Shown here piece after piece: positions 52,356 through 63,900 of a stretch of 64,000 bases of DNA. Source of the DNA: Wenzhouxiangella sp. AB-CW3. GTDB taxonomy: Bacteria > Pseudomonadota > Gammaproteobacteria > Xanthomonadales > Wenzhouxiangellaceae. The stretch covers positions 3,239,225 to 3,303,224 of the forward strand of contig NZ_CP061368.1 of NCBI RefSeq assembly GCF_014725735.1, given 5' to 3'. Numbering within the stretch: position 1 is the first letter of the stretch; every line of letters starts with the position of its first letter. The notes under the pieces were generated by a model. The model saw nothing but the letters and a program-made list of their open reading frames with translations. It was not told the DNA's origin and ran no database searches. The translations under genes were made by a program, and so were the position numbers.

Positions 52356-53084
52356 TCAGCCGGGCTGATCATTGCGATAGCGTGTCGGGTCGGCCAGCCC
52401 GGCCGCTTCGAACCCGGCCCGTCGAATACGACAGGAATCGCAATGCCCGCATGCCCGCCCCTGATCATCGGCCTGGTAGCACGAGACCGTCATGGCGTAG
52501 TCCACACCCAGATCGGCACCACGACGAATGATCTCGGCTTTGCTCAGATCGATCAGGGGGGTATGAATTCGGAATCTCGCGCCCTCGACACCGGCTTTCG
52601 TGGCAAAGCCGCAGAGCTCCTCGAATGCGGCGATGAATTGCGGGCGGCAATCAGGATAGCCGGAATAGTCGACCGCGTTGACGCCAACAAAAATATCCAG
52701 TGCGCCCAACACTTCAGCCTGCCCCAGCGCCAACGACAGCATCAGGGTATTGCGGGCCGGAACATAGGTAACCGGTATTCCGGACGTGGCTTGTTCCGGC
52801 ACATCGATGTCATCGGTCAGTGCCGATCCGCCGATGGCGCGCAGGTCGACACTGACCACGCGATGCGATGCGGCTTCCAATGCATGACTGAGCACTTCGG
52901 CGGCATTCAGTTCGGCGCGGTGCCGCTGGCCATAATCAACGGCCAGGGTATGGCATTCGAAATCCGCTTCCCGGGCACAGGCCAGAACGGTGGCCGAATC
53001 CAGGCCGCCCGACAGCAGCACTACCGCAGGGCGCCTGGCCTCTGACCGACTCGCGTTCACGGTTTGCGTCGATGCGGTGTTCAT
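52356..53084 (-). CDS. queC: 7-cyano-7-deazaguanine synthase
   Basis: 242 residues. The N-terminal PP-loop is [27 protein letters not shown] and the C-terminal zinc cluster [11 protein letters not shown] are diagnostic of QueC, which makes preQ0 for queuosine. Its ATG overlaps the stop of the upstream GGDEF gene (TGATG), so it depends on translation of that gene. No preQ1 riboswitch was seen, and no other queuosine gene is in the window. Confidence 0.96.
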   Translation of the reverse strand: MNTASTQTVNASRSEARRPAVVLLSGGLDSATVLACAREADFECHTLAVDYGQRHRAELNAAEVLSHALEAASHRVVSVDLRAIGGSALTDDIDVPEQATSGIPVTYVPARNTLMLSLALGQAEVLGALDIFVGVNAVDYSGYPDCRPQFIAAFEELCGFATKAGVEGARFRIHTPLIDLSKAEIIRRGADLGVDYAMTVSCYQADDQGRACGHCDSCRIRRAGFEAAGLADPTRYRNDQPG

Positions 53085-54880
53085 CAGGTCAGGTCCTCGT
53101 CGGTCACGTGGCGATTCTTTCCTGCCTGCTTGCCGCGATACATCGCCGCATCGGCACGCCGGACGGCTTCGCCCACCGAATCATCATGCGACAGCTCCGA
53201 AACGCCCAGGGTCATCGACAACGGCATCTGCCCGACCTCGGTACTGGCCGGATTCGATGCCACCCGCGCGACCAGTTGCCCGGCCACGGCAGCCGCCCCG
53301 GCCCGATCGGTGTTGGGCAACAGGATCAGAAACTCCTCGCCTCCCCAGCGCGCGACCACATCACGACCGCGAACCCCATCGACCAGCAAGTCTGCCACAT
53401 GCTTGAGCACTTCGTCGCCCACGGCATGACCATGGTGATCATTGATCTGCTTGAAGCCGTCGATATCGGCCACGATGATGGCATGTCGGTCTCCGGTCAC
53501 CCGGCACCCTTCATGTGCCGATTCAAGTCGCTCGGTCATGCCACGCCGGTTGACCAGGCCGGTCAGGGAATCGGTACGGGCCACCTGTTCAAGCTGCCGT
53601 GATCGACGCACACGATCGCGGTAGAGACGGAGAAGCAAACCCAGCAACACCAGCAACAGAATGACCAGTAGCACGGTCAGCATGGTCAGGATACGCTGGC
53701 GTTCAAGTTCCAGCTTGGAGATCTCGGCCTCGCTGCGCAACAGGGCCAGATCCTGTTCGCGCTGGTCAGCCTCCATCGCCAGCCTGGTCTCTTCCACCCG
53801 CGCACTCATCTGACCCTCGGCTATCTGTCGTCGCAACAGGTTGAGTGTCTTTTGATGATCCAGTGCGGCCTGGTAGTTGCCCTGGGCTTCCTTCAGCTCG
53901 GCAAGCTGCTCGATCACATCGTAATGCAGCATGACGTTTTCATACGGATTGCGGTCGATGGCCTGTTGCAGCGTTTCGGCGGCCTTGTCATAGCGTCCGC
54001 CGGAGCGATGGATTCGACCCAGATTCAGCAGGCCCCGGGCTTCCCCGCCGGCATCTCCGATCTCACGCAGCTTGTCGATGGCTGCACTCTGGTGTTCCAG
54101 TGCTTCATCGAAGCGGCGCAGACCGGATAGGGCCTCGGCCAGATTGGTGCGGGCGTGCGCAACACCCCTGGAGTTGTCAAGGGTTTCAAACAGGGCCAAA
54201 CCCTGGCGGGCAAACTCCAGCATCTGTTCATACTCTACCCCGGCACTGGTATCGTCACCCAGCGACTCGAAACTGCCGGCCTGGCGGCCAGCCAGTGCGG
54301 CCAGGTTGACCAGCGTACCGGCCACACCTTCCTGCCAGCCGCTTTCCCGAAACCACTCCAGCGCCCTCTGATGATGCTCCCGCGCCCGAACGTAGTCGCC
54401 CATGGTGTTGTAGAGGTTGCCGATATTGCCAGCCGCCCGGGCCGCCGCAATCACATCACCCGCATCTTCACTGGCCCGCCGGGCCGAGAGATAATGAGCG
54501 ATGGCCTCGTCATGCTCTTCCAGCTCCCAGTGCAGTACACCGGCCATGAGATGTACATCGGCCCGATGCTCCGGCGCCCGCTCAAGCAGCTCAAGGGCAC
54601 GTCGCACATAGACCAGGGCCTCGTGGAATCGTCCCTTGACATGCAGATTGGCTGCCAGCGCGGACAGCAAGGCAACCTTGGCTTGAGGGCAATCGACATC
54701 TTGCCGATAGATGCGCTCGAGCGCTTCCTCGCCGCGTGAAACACCCAGATCGGCATCCTCATTGCGCAACTCGCGAATCTCTGCTGCCGTATCCAGAAGC
54801 GACACGCACACATCGGCCCGGGCCACCGTCAGGCAGCAGCCCAGCAGCAACACCAGCAGAACTCGCATCGACATGCTCAT
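53084..54880 (-). CDS. TPR-containing diguanylate cyclase (GGDEF)
   Basis: 598 residues: a signal peptide ([20 protein letters not shown]), about five TPR-like repeats (about 60-370), a coiled coil, one membrane helix ([20 protein letters not shown]) and a C-terminal GGDEF domain (about 435-598). The domain has the active motif GGEEF ([13 protein letters not shown]) and an RGRD I-site five residues before it, so product inhibition is likely. The periplasmic TPR part would sense an unknown signal. No EAL domain. Coupled to queC downstream. Confidence 0.92.
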   Translation of the reverse strand: MSMSMRVLLVLLLGCCLTVARADVCVSLLDTAAEIRELRNEDADLGVSRGEEALERIYRQDVDCPQAKVALLSALAANLHVKGRFHEALVYVRRALELLERAPEHRADVHLMAGVLHWELEEHDEAIAHYLSARRASEDAGDVIAAARAAGNIGNLYNTMGDYVRAREHHQRALEWFRESGWQEGVAGTLVNLAALAGRQAGSFESLGDDTSAGVEYEQMLEFARQGLALFETLDNSRGVAHARTNLAEALSGLRRFDEALEHQSAAIDKLREIGDAGGEARGLLNLGRIHRSGGRYDKAAETLQQAIDRNPYENVMLHYDVIEQLAELKEAQGNYQAALDHQKTLNLLRRQIAEGQMSARVEETRLAMEADQREQDLALLRSEAEISKLELERQRILTMLTVLLVILLLVLLGLLLRLYRDRVRRSRQLEQVARTDSLTGLVNRRGMTERLESAHEGCRVTGDRHAIIVADIDGFKQINDHHGHAVGDEVLKHVADLLVDGVRGRDVVARWGGEEFLILLPNTDRAGAAAVAGQLVARVASNPASTEVGQMPLSMTLGVSELSHDDSVGEAVRRADAAMYRGKQAGKNRHVTDEDLT

Positions 54881-54992
54881 GGGATCAGTATAAGCGCAGG
54901 CCGACGACCCGAACAGGGCGCACAGAACCGCCCCTCCCCGACCGCCCGACCAGACGAAGGTCAGCCGGGGGGCGGGGAACCGGCCACATCGA

Positions 54993-57900
54993 TCAAGCGG
55001 CGTGCCGGTTGACGTCGGCTAAGCGACGCCGCCATCCGATGCAACCGGCGCCAATGGCACCAATGATCAGCATCAGCAGCAGCAGACCGGTCGGAGTTCC
55101 AACCGGCACGGGGATCGGCTCCATGCCCGACACGCTGATCTCGTCGTCATCGCCGACTGATTCACCTTCCGGCGGCAGACCGGTCACGCTGGCAGTATTG
55201 ACGATATCGCCACCCAGGTCGGAGGCCTCGACCATGTAGACACCGCTGCACGTGACCGATTCCTCCGGGGCCAGTGTAGCCGGCAGCTCCGGCTCACAGC
55301 TCAGGTCGATCATGTCATCGGTGATCACCACCTCGGTGAGCGTGACGTTGCCGGTGTTGGTTGCCGTCAGCGTGTATTCGATTTCTTCGTCGACAGCCAC
55401 CGGTCCTTCCGTGCTGGCCTCCTTGACCAACTGCAATGCCGGAGAAGCTCCTTCGAACTCCACGGTGGCGTCGTCATTGTCATCGACCACCGTTTCATCC
55501 GGCGTGATCCCTCTGGCGGTGGCGACGTTGACGATGTCCTCGCCGCTGTCGACATCGGACTGGGTGATGGAATGCGTGACCGGACCGCAGCTTGCCGTTG
55601 CGCCAGCGGCAAGAACGGAGGGCTCACAGGCGATCGGCCCGCCCAGCATTGGATCATCGACGGCCACGTCACTGAGGGTCACGTTGCCGATGTTCTGCAC
55701 GATAAAGCTGTACTCGACTTCACCGGGAGCGGCGAACAGAGTCGGACTGGCCGACTTGATCAGTTGCAGTCCAGCCTCGGGCGTGATGGTGACGGTTTCA
55801 TCATCATCGACCGGCCCGGTCTGCTCACTGTCGGCAGTCGCCGTGTTCTCGACCTCGCCGGCATCGGCATCAGCCGGTGTGACCGTGTACTCGACCGCAC
55901 AGGTCACCGACTCGTCGACCCGCAGGGTACCGACATCGCCATCCCACTGGCAGTCGGCCACCGGATCGATCGGATCGACCAGCGGGTCGCTGATCACCAC
56001 GTCGGTCAGCGTCATGTTGCCATCGTTCCAGACTTCGATCTCGTAACGCAGCACACTGCCGATATCCGCCGGAGCGGGGATTGCCTCGATCAGCGACTTG
56101 GAGATGGCGAGCACGGCATCGGCATCGATCGGCGTGTTCTCGTCGTCTTCGTCGGTCACCGGTTCCGGCGAATTGCTGCCGTCGTCGGTGATTTCAGCCA
56201 GGTTGGCAATACTGTCGACGCCTGCCGGCAGCGGATCGTCCACGATCACTGCGAACGACACCGATCCACCGTCACCGACATCCAGGTCACCGATCGACAG
56301 GGTACAGGTGCTGCCGGCACTGTTGTCCGGTGTGCAGGCAAAGCCGGCATCGCTGTTGTCCGGATCAAAGCTCACGTTGTCGGGCACGACATCCGTGATC
56401 ACCACGCCGGTGGCATCCTGGTTACCGACATTGCCGTATTCCAGCGTGTAAACCACACCCCCGCCCGGCACGGCCGTCACGCCGCCATCGGTCTTGGTGA
56501 TGAACAGTTCCGGACTGGCGACAACCGGCGTGACCTCCTCGTCGGTCAGGTCGGGTTGCTCGAACGAGCGGGCGACCGCCTGGTTCTCCACTTCGTCCAC
56601 ACTGGCCGGGAACGGATCATCCAGCACCACGTCGTAGGTGACGGTGAGCGTTTCACTATCGGCCAGGCTGGCCAGCTCCACACGCACCGAGGTCTGCCCG
56701 CTGCTGTTGCCCAGGACCACGGTGCCTGCCGTGGTGGTGACACTGCCGACCACCAGCGAACTGCGCGGATCCGGCGTATCGGTAATGATCAGGTCGGTCG
56801 CCTCGGCCGCCCCGTTGTTCTCCAGCACCAGGGTGTAGCGCAGAGTATCTCCGGGGGACACATCGCCCGAACTATCGGCATCTTCATGCAGCTCGACCGA
56901 CTTGTCGAGTGACAGGGCCGGGAAACCCAGCTCATCGGAATCATCATCCGGATCCTGGTCACGACCGATATTGTCTTCCGGCTCATCCTGGTTGCAGCCT
57001 TCCGGGAAGGAACAGGCATTGTCCAGGTTGGCCTGGTTGACGATCGGATTGTTGGCATCGGCAGCCGGCGGATTGTTGGCCAGGCTGATGTCGAAAGTGG
57101 CCGTTCGGCTCACGCCCGGCAACAATCCGACTCCGCTGTCGGGCTGGAATGTCACGGTCAACTCGGAAGCCGACGACTCGGTCGTGAGCTGATAGTTGCT
57201 CGGGACGGTATCGACCTGCAAGCTGTCAAGATCCCAGTCGACTTCGCTGAGTACATCGGTGATCTCGAAATCGTAGGCCGGACCGGTACCGGTGTTCTCG
57301 ACCCTCAGGGCAATGCGCACCACCCCGTCACCGCGCGGCGTCATCGACTTCTCGATCTCGAGTTCCGGCTCGACGACTTCGATATCGGCGGTGTCGGCCA
57401 GCGGGTCGTCCGGATTGCCGAAGAAGTCGAACTCGGCCCGGTTGATCAGAACCACTTCATCGACATTGCCCGGGACATCGACCACCCGCCCGGTCACGCG
57501 CAAGGTGATCGTACGATCTTCCTCGGAGGAATTGATACCTGCCACCACTTCGTCGAAATCGAAGACGACCGTATCGTCAAAGCCATTGGCATTGCTGTCG
57601 GAGATCGTGATGATATCGCCCATGGCCTGACTGATCGTGATACCGTCGCCCACATTAAAGACCTGGGCGCTATCGGCCTCGATCACGCCGGTGGCCGGAT
57701 CAGACGGCAGGAAGTCGGTCACCACCGCATCCGAAGTCGTACCCGGCGGCACGACCACATCGATTGCGTAGGTAATCAATTCACCGATGGCCAGATCGTC
57801 CAGGTTTGGGTCATGCTGACCGGTACCGGTATCACTGAGCCCGGTCTCGAAGCTCACCTTGATCAGTGTCGGCGCCCGCATGGTGACCTGGTCCGACGTA

Positions 57901-60900
57901 GTGTCGCTGCGACGACGAGTCTGATCTTCGACGAAGTCGGGAGTGGAATCGTAATCCGCCGAAACGCTGTTGGTAAAGCTCGTGCCGGCTTCGGCACTGA
58001 TATCGACCTCGACCTCGTAAGTGATGGTGCAGCTGTCACCCAGCTCCAGAGTGTCCAGAGTGAACTCGACTTCGGAGGTGTCGCTATCGTCGACAGTCAC
58101 GGTGCCATCACAATCATCGGTTGCACTGCCCGGAACCCAGTTGAGCTCGCCGGGCAGCGAATCCACCATGACCACCGAGAAGGCATCGGCCGTCGAGGCA
58201 GCGGTGTGGCTGATGGCCAGGTCGAAAGTGACCGTGTCGCCGGCGTTGACGAAACCCGAAGAAGGATCGGCCACTGACTTGTTGAACGAGAGTCGCGGGT
58301 CAACCAGGCTAATGGTACTGGTGTCCTGAACTGGGTCATCCAGCGTATCGGCCGTGAATACTCCGCGATTGGTGGCGCTGTCACCGCTCTGGTTGCCGGA
58401 AGTGTCGAGCACCACTGCAACCACTTCGAAAACGATGCGCTGATCTTCCGCGGACAGGCCTGATCCAGGCGGATTGTTGACGCCACCCAATGACCAAGTC
58501 ACCGTGTCATCGCCGGTGTCATGAACACCCGCATCACCCTCACTCACACCCGGCACTGCCAGGTTGCTGCCGATGGAAAAGACCTGGCTGCTGACAAGTT
58601 CGAAGTCAACACTGGAGGGCAGCTCATCGACGAACACCGCGTTGGGCGTCAGCCCCTGGGCAAACTCGACTTCGATATGCCAGGTCACCGTCTCGCCGAT
58701 AGTCAGATTTGGATCATCGGTCGAACCTTCACTGGTGTCGAAGATGAACTTGTTGACCCCGGGATCGGAAATCACGATATCGTGCGTATCGCTGTCTGAG
58801 TAATCGCGATTTTCGTCTTCGGTATCGTCCTGTAGCGAAGTCCAGTCCAGCTCACCGGTATTGGTGATGGTGCTGCCGGACTGAACCGCGTCGTCGAGTA
58901 CTGCCTGGTAGGTGATCGTGGCGGATTCGCCCTGCGGGAATTCGGGCCATTCGATCGTGATGATGCCGTCGGTGTCATCGATAACCACGTCAACGTCATA
59001 ACCATCGACCCCCACCGTGCCGGTCTGATAGACCAGTTCAGCGCTCGGCAGATCATCGACAAACACCACGTTCTGTGCATCGGCCGTGGAGGCACCGGCA
59101 TGACCAATCTGGATAGTGAACTCGACCAGATCGCCGGCGTCGCCCGACGTGATGTCGCCCACCTTGGAAATAATCAACTCAGGCTCGACCAAATCGATAT
59201 CTGCCGAATCCGTGGCGGTCAGGTCGGGACCGAATTGCACGGTCGCTACGTTGGTCAACTGATCACCACTTTCGTTTTCCGACAGGTTGTTCACCCGCGC
59301 CGTGATCTCGACCTCAATCTGGTTCTCGTCGGCTGGTCCACCCGGAGGATTGACGACCTCGCCGAAGTTGAACGTCACCGTATCGTTGAGTCCCAGGGTG
59401 TTCAGGCGATCATTCTCAAGCGGCGGGGGATCGCCGGAGGGGTCACCGGACGGATTCGTCACCGTCAGGTTCGAACCGATTCCACCGGTAATCACTTCGG
59501 CCGACAGCAGCTCCATGACGCCGCCGCTGTCATGCGGCACCTGGTCGGTCAGGGTGACTTCCGGCGTCGTGCCCTGCGGCAAGGTAATCACGACACGGTA
59601 AGTGATGGTTTCGCCGATGGCCGCATCTGGCAGATCTGTGGAGTCCTCGCTGCCGGAAATCGCTGTCTTGGTCAGCACCACATCATCGATGTCCACCTCG
59701 GCTGATGCGGAATCGGCATAGTTGTTGCGGTCGTCATTCGCTCCGCCTTCGCCAGTACGTTCGCCGTTTACAGCGCCCGGTGTGCCCGGCGTGGCATCGT
59801 CCGTGCCCCGATCTCCCGGGAGACTGGTCCAGGTCACATCGGCCGTGTTTTCCAGCGGCTGACCCGGATTGACGTCGACCAGCAGCTCGGCGGTGTAGTC
59901 GATCTGCAGATTGCAGCCGGTGGGCAATGCTGCAAACTCCAGCAGCACCTGGTTTCCGGAGGACTGGTTGTTCTCCGCCGGCGCACCGGGGCAGTCGGTG
60001 AAGTCCACCTCGATGCTGCCGAGGTTCAACTCCATCTCACTGGGCAGCTCGTCATCGACCACCAGGTCGAAGGCATCAGCCGTGTTGGCGCCACCGGCCA
60101 CCGTGAAGCTCACCGTGAAATCGATTTCGTCACCGGCCTCGCCCGAATCCGGGGAGGCTGTTTTGGTCAGCCCCTCGATATCCGGCTCAACCACGGTGAT
60201 GGTTTCGACATTGGACGCGTCACCATTCTGCTCACCGTCGATCTCGACGGTGAACTGGTTGTCGCGCGTCACGCCGGCCTGGTTGCCGGCAATGTTGAGC
60301 AGCAGGGCATCGAATTCGATCACCACCCACTCGCTGTCGGCATCATCATCGGAGTTGGTCAGCGTACCCAGACTGAAGGTCACCGTCTGCCCGTCAACCT
60401 GCTCGTCACCCGAAACCGTCACCGCTCCAGACGGGATTTCGAAGGTCGGCGTGACATTCGGATCGTTGCCGGTGACCTGCGGAGAGGTGCCAATATCCGG
60501 GTCATCGGACTCGATCCCACCATCATTGGCCACGAAAGCCAGCCTTAAGGTATTCCCGTCGACCACCAGACCCGGGTCCAGCGTATCGATGACCGTAAAG
60601 TCCGGCGAAGTGCCCTGCGGCAGCTCGATGACCAGACGGTAGGTCACGATCTCGCCGATGGCCAGGTCGTTGCCGCTGGTGTGCGCTTCGGTGGAGTCCA
60701 CCACTAGCTTGTTGTTGTCCACGCTGTCGATGGTGACCTGTGCCGAGTCACTGCCGTCATACTGTCGGGCACCATTGCCATCACCCGGGCCGCCCGGCGT
60801 GTCGGAATCGGTCGGGTTGTTGGTCGTTCCACCGTCAGGCAGCGATTCCCAGTCCACATTGGCTGTGTTGTTGACGGTTGTGCCGGGCACAACGTCGATC

Positions 60901-63900
60901 GTCAGCGTGGCCTCGTAGACCACCGACAACGTACAACCAGTCGGCAGGGTGTCGAACTCGAATGCAACCGTGTTGCCCGCAGTGTTGTTGGTAATATCGG
61001 GCGAATCGCAACCGGACTGATTGGTCACGGCTGCCGAACCCGTGTTGAGTGTGGCATTGGCCGGTAGCGTGTCATCGACGCTGACGTCAAAGGCGTCAGC
61101 ACTGTTGGTGCCGCTGGCGACCGACAGGTCGATCTGGTAGCTGATGACGGTGCCGGCCTGGCCACCCGTCGGGTTGGCCGACTTGTCCACCGAAATGGCA
61201 GGCTCGACCACACGAATGCGCTGGTTGTTGGAATCGGAGCCAACCTGACTCCCATCAACGTCAACACGGAAGCGGTTGTCGCGATTCGTGCCGGCGCTGT
61301 TGCCACCAGTGTTGAGCACCAGGGCATTGAACTCGATGACGATCCATTCGTCTTCTTCACCGGTCTCTTCGTTGACGATCTCGCCGAGGCTGAAGGTCGG
61401 ATTGAAGCCGCTGCCGAAGGGTCCACCGCTGATCGCCGAAGCCGGTATCTCGAAGGTCGGCTCGACATCCGGATCAGTGCTGGCGACATTCAGACCCGTA
61501 CCGCTGAGCGTTGACGAGGTGATATTGCCTCCGCTGGCCGACACCAGCGCCACCGTAGCCGTTTCATCATCGAGAAACTGCAAGCCGTTGGGCAAGAGAT
61601 CCTCGACTTCGAAATTCGGCATCGTGCCACGTGGAATCTGCGTGACCAGTCGATAGCGGGCGATTTCGCCGATGGTCAGCTCTGGCGGGCTCGCGGTATC
61701 GCTGGTATGCGCTTCGGAGCTGGCGACCAGGGATTTGGTCAGATCGACCGAAGCGACCTCGATGTCGGCTTCGTCATCGATGGGCGGAAACTCCGGCCCA
61801 TCGGGCTGCGAGGTGTAGGCACCCACGGCAAAGTTGGTCAATTCCTGTTCGGGCTGAACACCGATGGCCACCTCGCAGGTGAAATCGATGAAGGCCACGT
61901 TGGTCTGGTCGGGCGGATCGGCCAGACCGGGCAGCGGGTCGTCGAGTTCAAGCTGGCTACCGATATCGAACAGGTTGCCGCTGAAATCCAACGAATCGCC
62001 CGCCTGATTGGTGACACTGTCGACCGAGCACCCTGTCAATCCGTCCGGCACATCGTCGAACAGGGTGACTTCGAACGCCGGCGACCGGCCCATGTTTTCC
62101 ACGGTGAGACGGAATGTGATCTCGTCACCGGCCTCGACATCGCTGATGTTGCTGTTCTCGGGAAAATCGCCCGGCGCAGGGGCGATCACACCATCACCGT
62201 CGGTACCGATCACGCCCTTGGTCAGTTCCAGCGCCGGGGCGCCAACCAGGATCTGCACCGGACCGGTGGCCGCGGCAATGTCGCCCGGCGTATTCGCCGT
62301 GAACACCTGAAAGATATTGGTCAGGAACAGGCCATCGGCAAAGGGATCGTCGGTCACCGTGGTGTAGAGATCGATCTCGATGACCTGGGGGTCCTCAGTG
62401 TCGACATCCGGCCAGTCGATCTGAATCGAGTTCTGGGTCGGGTTGATGATGATGTCGTCGGGCGTGAAATCCAGCGTATCGTTTTCCGTCAGGCAGATTC
62501 CGGCACTGCCAGGGCAGTCGCTCGGGTCGGTGCTGAAATCGGTATCCACATCCGTGACCTGAAGCACGGGCAGGGGCAAGAAATCCAGAAACTGGATATT
62601 GCGCGTATCGCCGGAGGGCACTTCCATGCGCAACCGGAACACGACATTGTCACCCGGCTCGTAGAAGTTCTGCTGATCGACCACCGACTTGTCGATCACG
62701 ATAGGGATAATGCCGACCGACGCCGAGCTGCCCTCGGTACAGGCCGTGGCACCTTCGACCAGGTCATAGGTGGCCACGACCGAGTTGGGAAGGCTGTCGG
62801 AGGCACGCACCGGCTCACCGGTTTCGCGATAATCCTGGCGCACGGTGCCCTGATAGCTGACCGAGATGGCCGTCCCGGCATCGAACTGACTCAGGCCTGT
62901 TGCGGCCAGCAGGTCCATGACCACCGTGGTGTCATTGTTGACTGTCACATCGGGCGTGACGGCGACCGACGGACCACCATCGACCGAGACGGTCACGCTC
63001 TGATCATCAAAATCGATGCCGTCACCCAGCACATCGGTGATCACCAGGTCGGAGACATTGCCGAAATCGGTGATCTGAATGGCGTAGCTGTAGTCGATGG
63101 TCTGACCGGGCGTGGCCTGCCCGGGTGAGGCCGACTTCTGGATGGCCACATGCTCGGCCGTTACCTGGGTGTTGTCCGACACCGCAGGAAGGATATTTTC
63201 CTCGTTGGCCTGATCGATGTAGGTGGCCGTCACGGAAGCGTCATTGATGATCGGGCTGGTCTGACAGATGGACTCATCAAGAATGTCGACGATATGACCC
63301 GAATAAGTCACCACGACATCGCCACCCCCGGTGGTGCCCACGTTCTCGCCGCACTCCACTTCAAGACTACCGCCCGGTGTGAGGCCATCGGGCTCTTGAA
63401 TCACCGAGCAGTCGTCCCCGGCCACGATCGTCGCCGAGCCCGGCTCGTAAAGAAAGTCCGCCGGCAGGGTATCGCTGATGGTGATCGGATCGATGGTCGC
63501 CGTATTGGCGATATCCACCGACAGCGTGTAGGTGTAGGGCCAGCTCGAGCCCGGCGGTCTTTCGGACTCGGGCGCGTTGTCGGTCTTGTCAAACACCAGC
63601 ACCGTCGGCACCACTTCCTGTTCGACCACATTGCCGACGATGGGGCCGTTGGCGCCGGTGGCCGTGTCGCCAAACTCGTAGACAGGCTGCAGGTCGATCG
63701 GCAGCGGATCGCCGACGATGGCGTCAGGGTCGATGGTCACGCAGATGTCGATCGGCAGCGGCGGTGCACCGTCCACCAGGGAGCCGACCGGCAACACGAT
63801 ATTGCGATAGGAAAAGCCTTCCGGCCCGATGACCGGCTCGCTGATTCGCGGGTCGGTCAGTTCGGTCTCGGTCACCTGCGGGTCGGGATCGACAGGGAAT

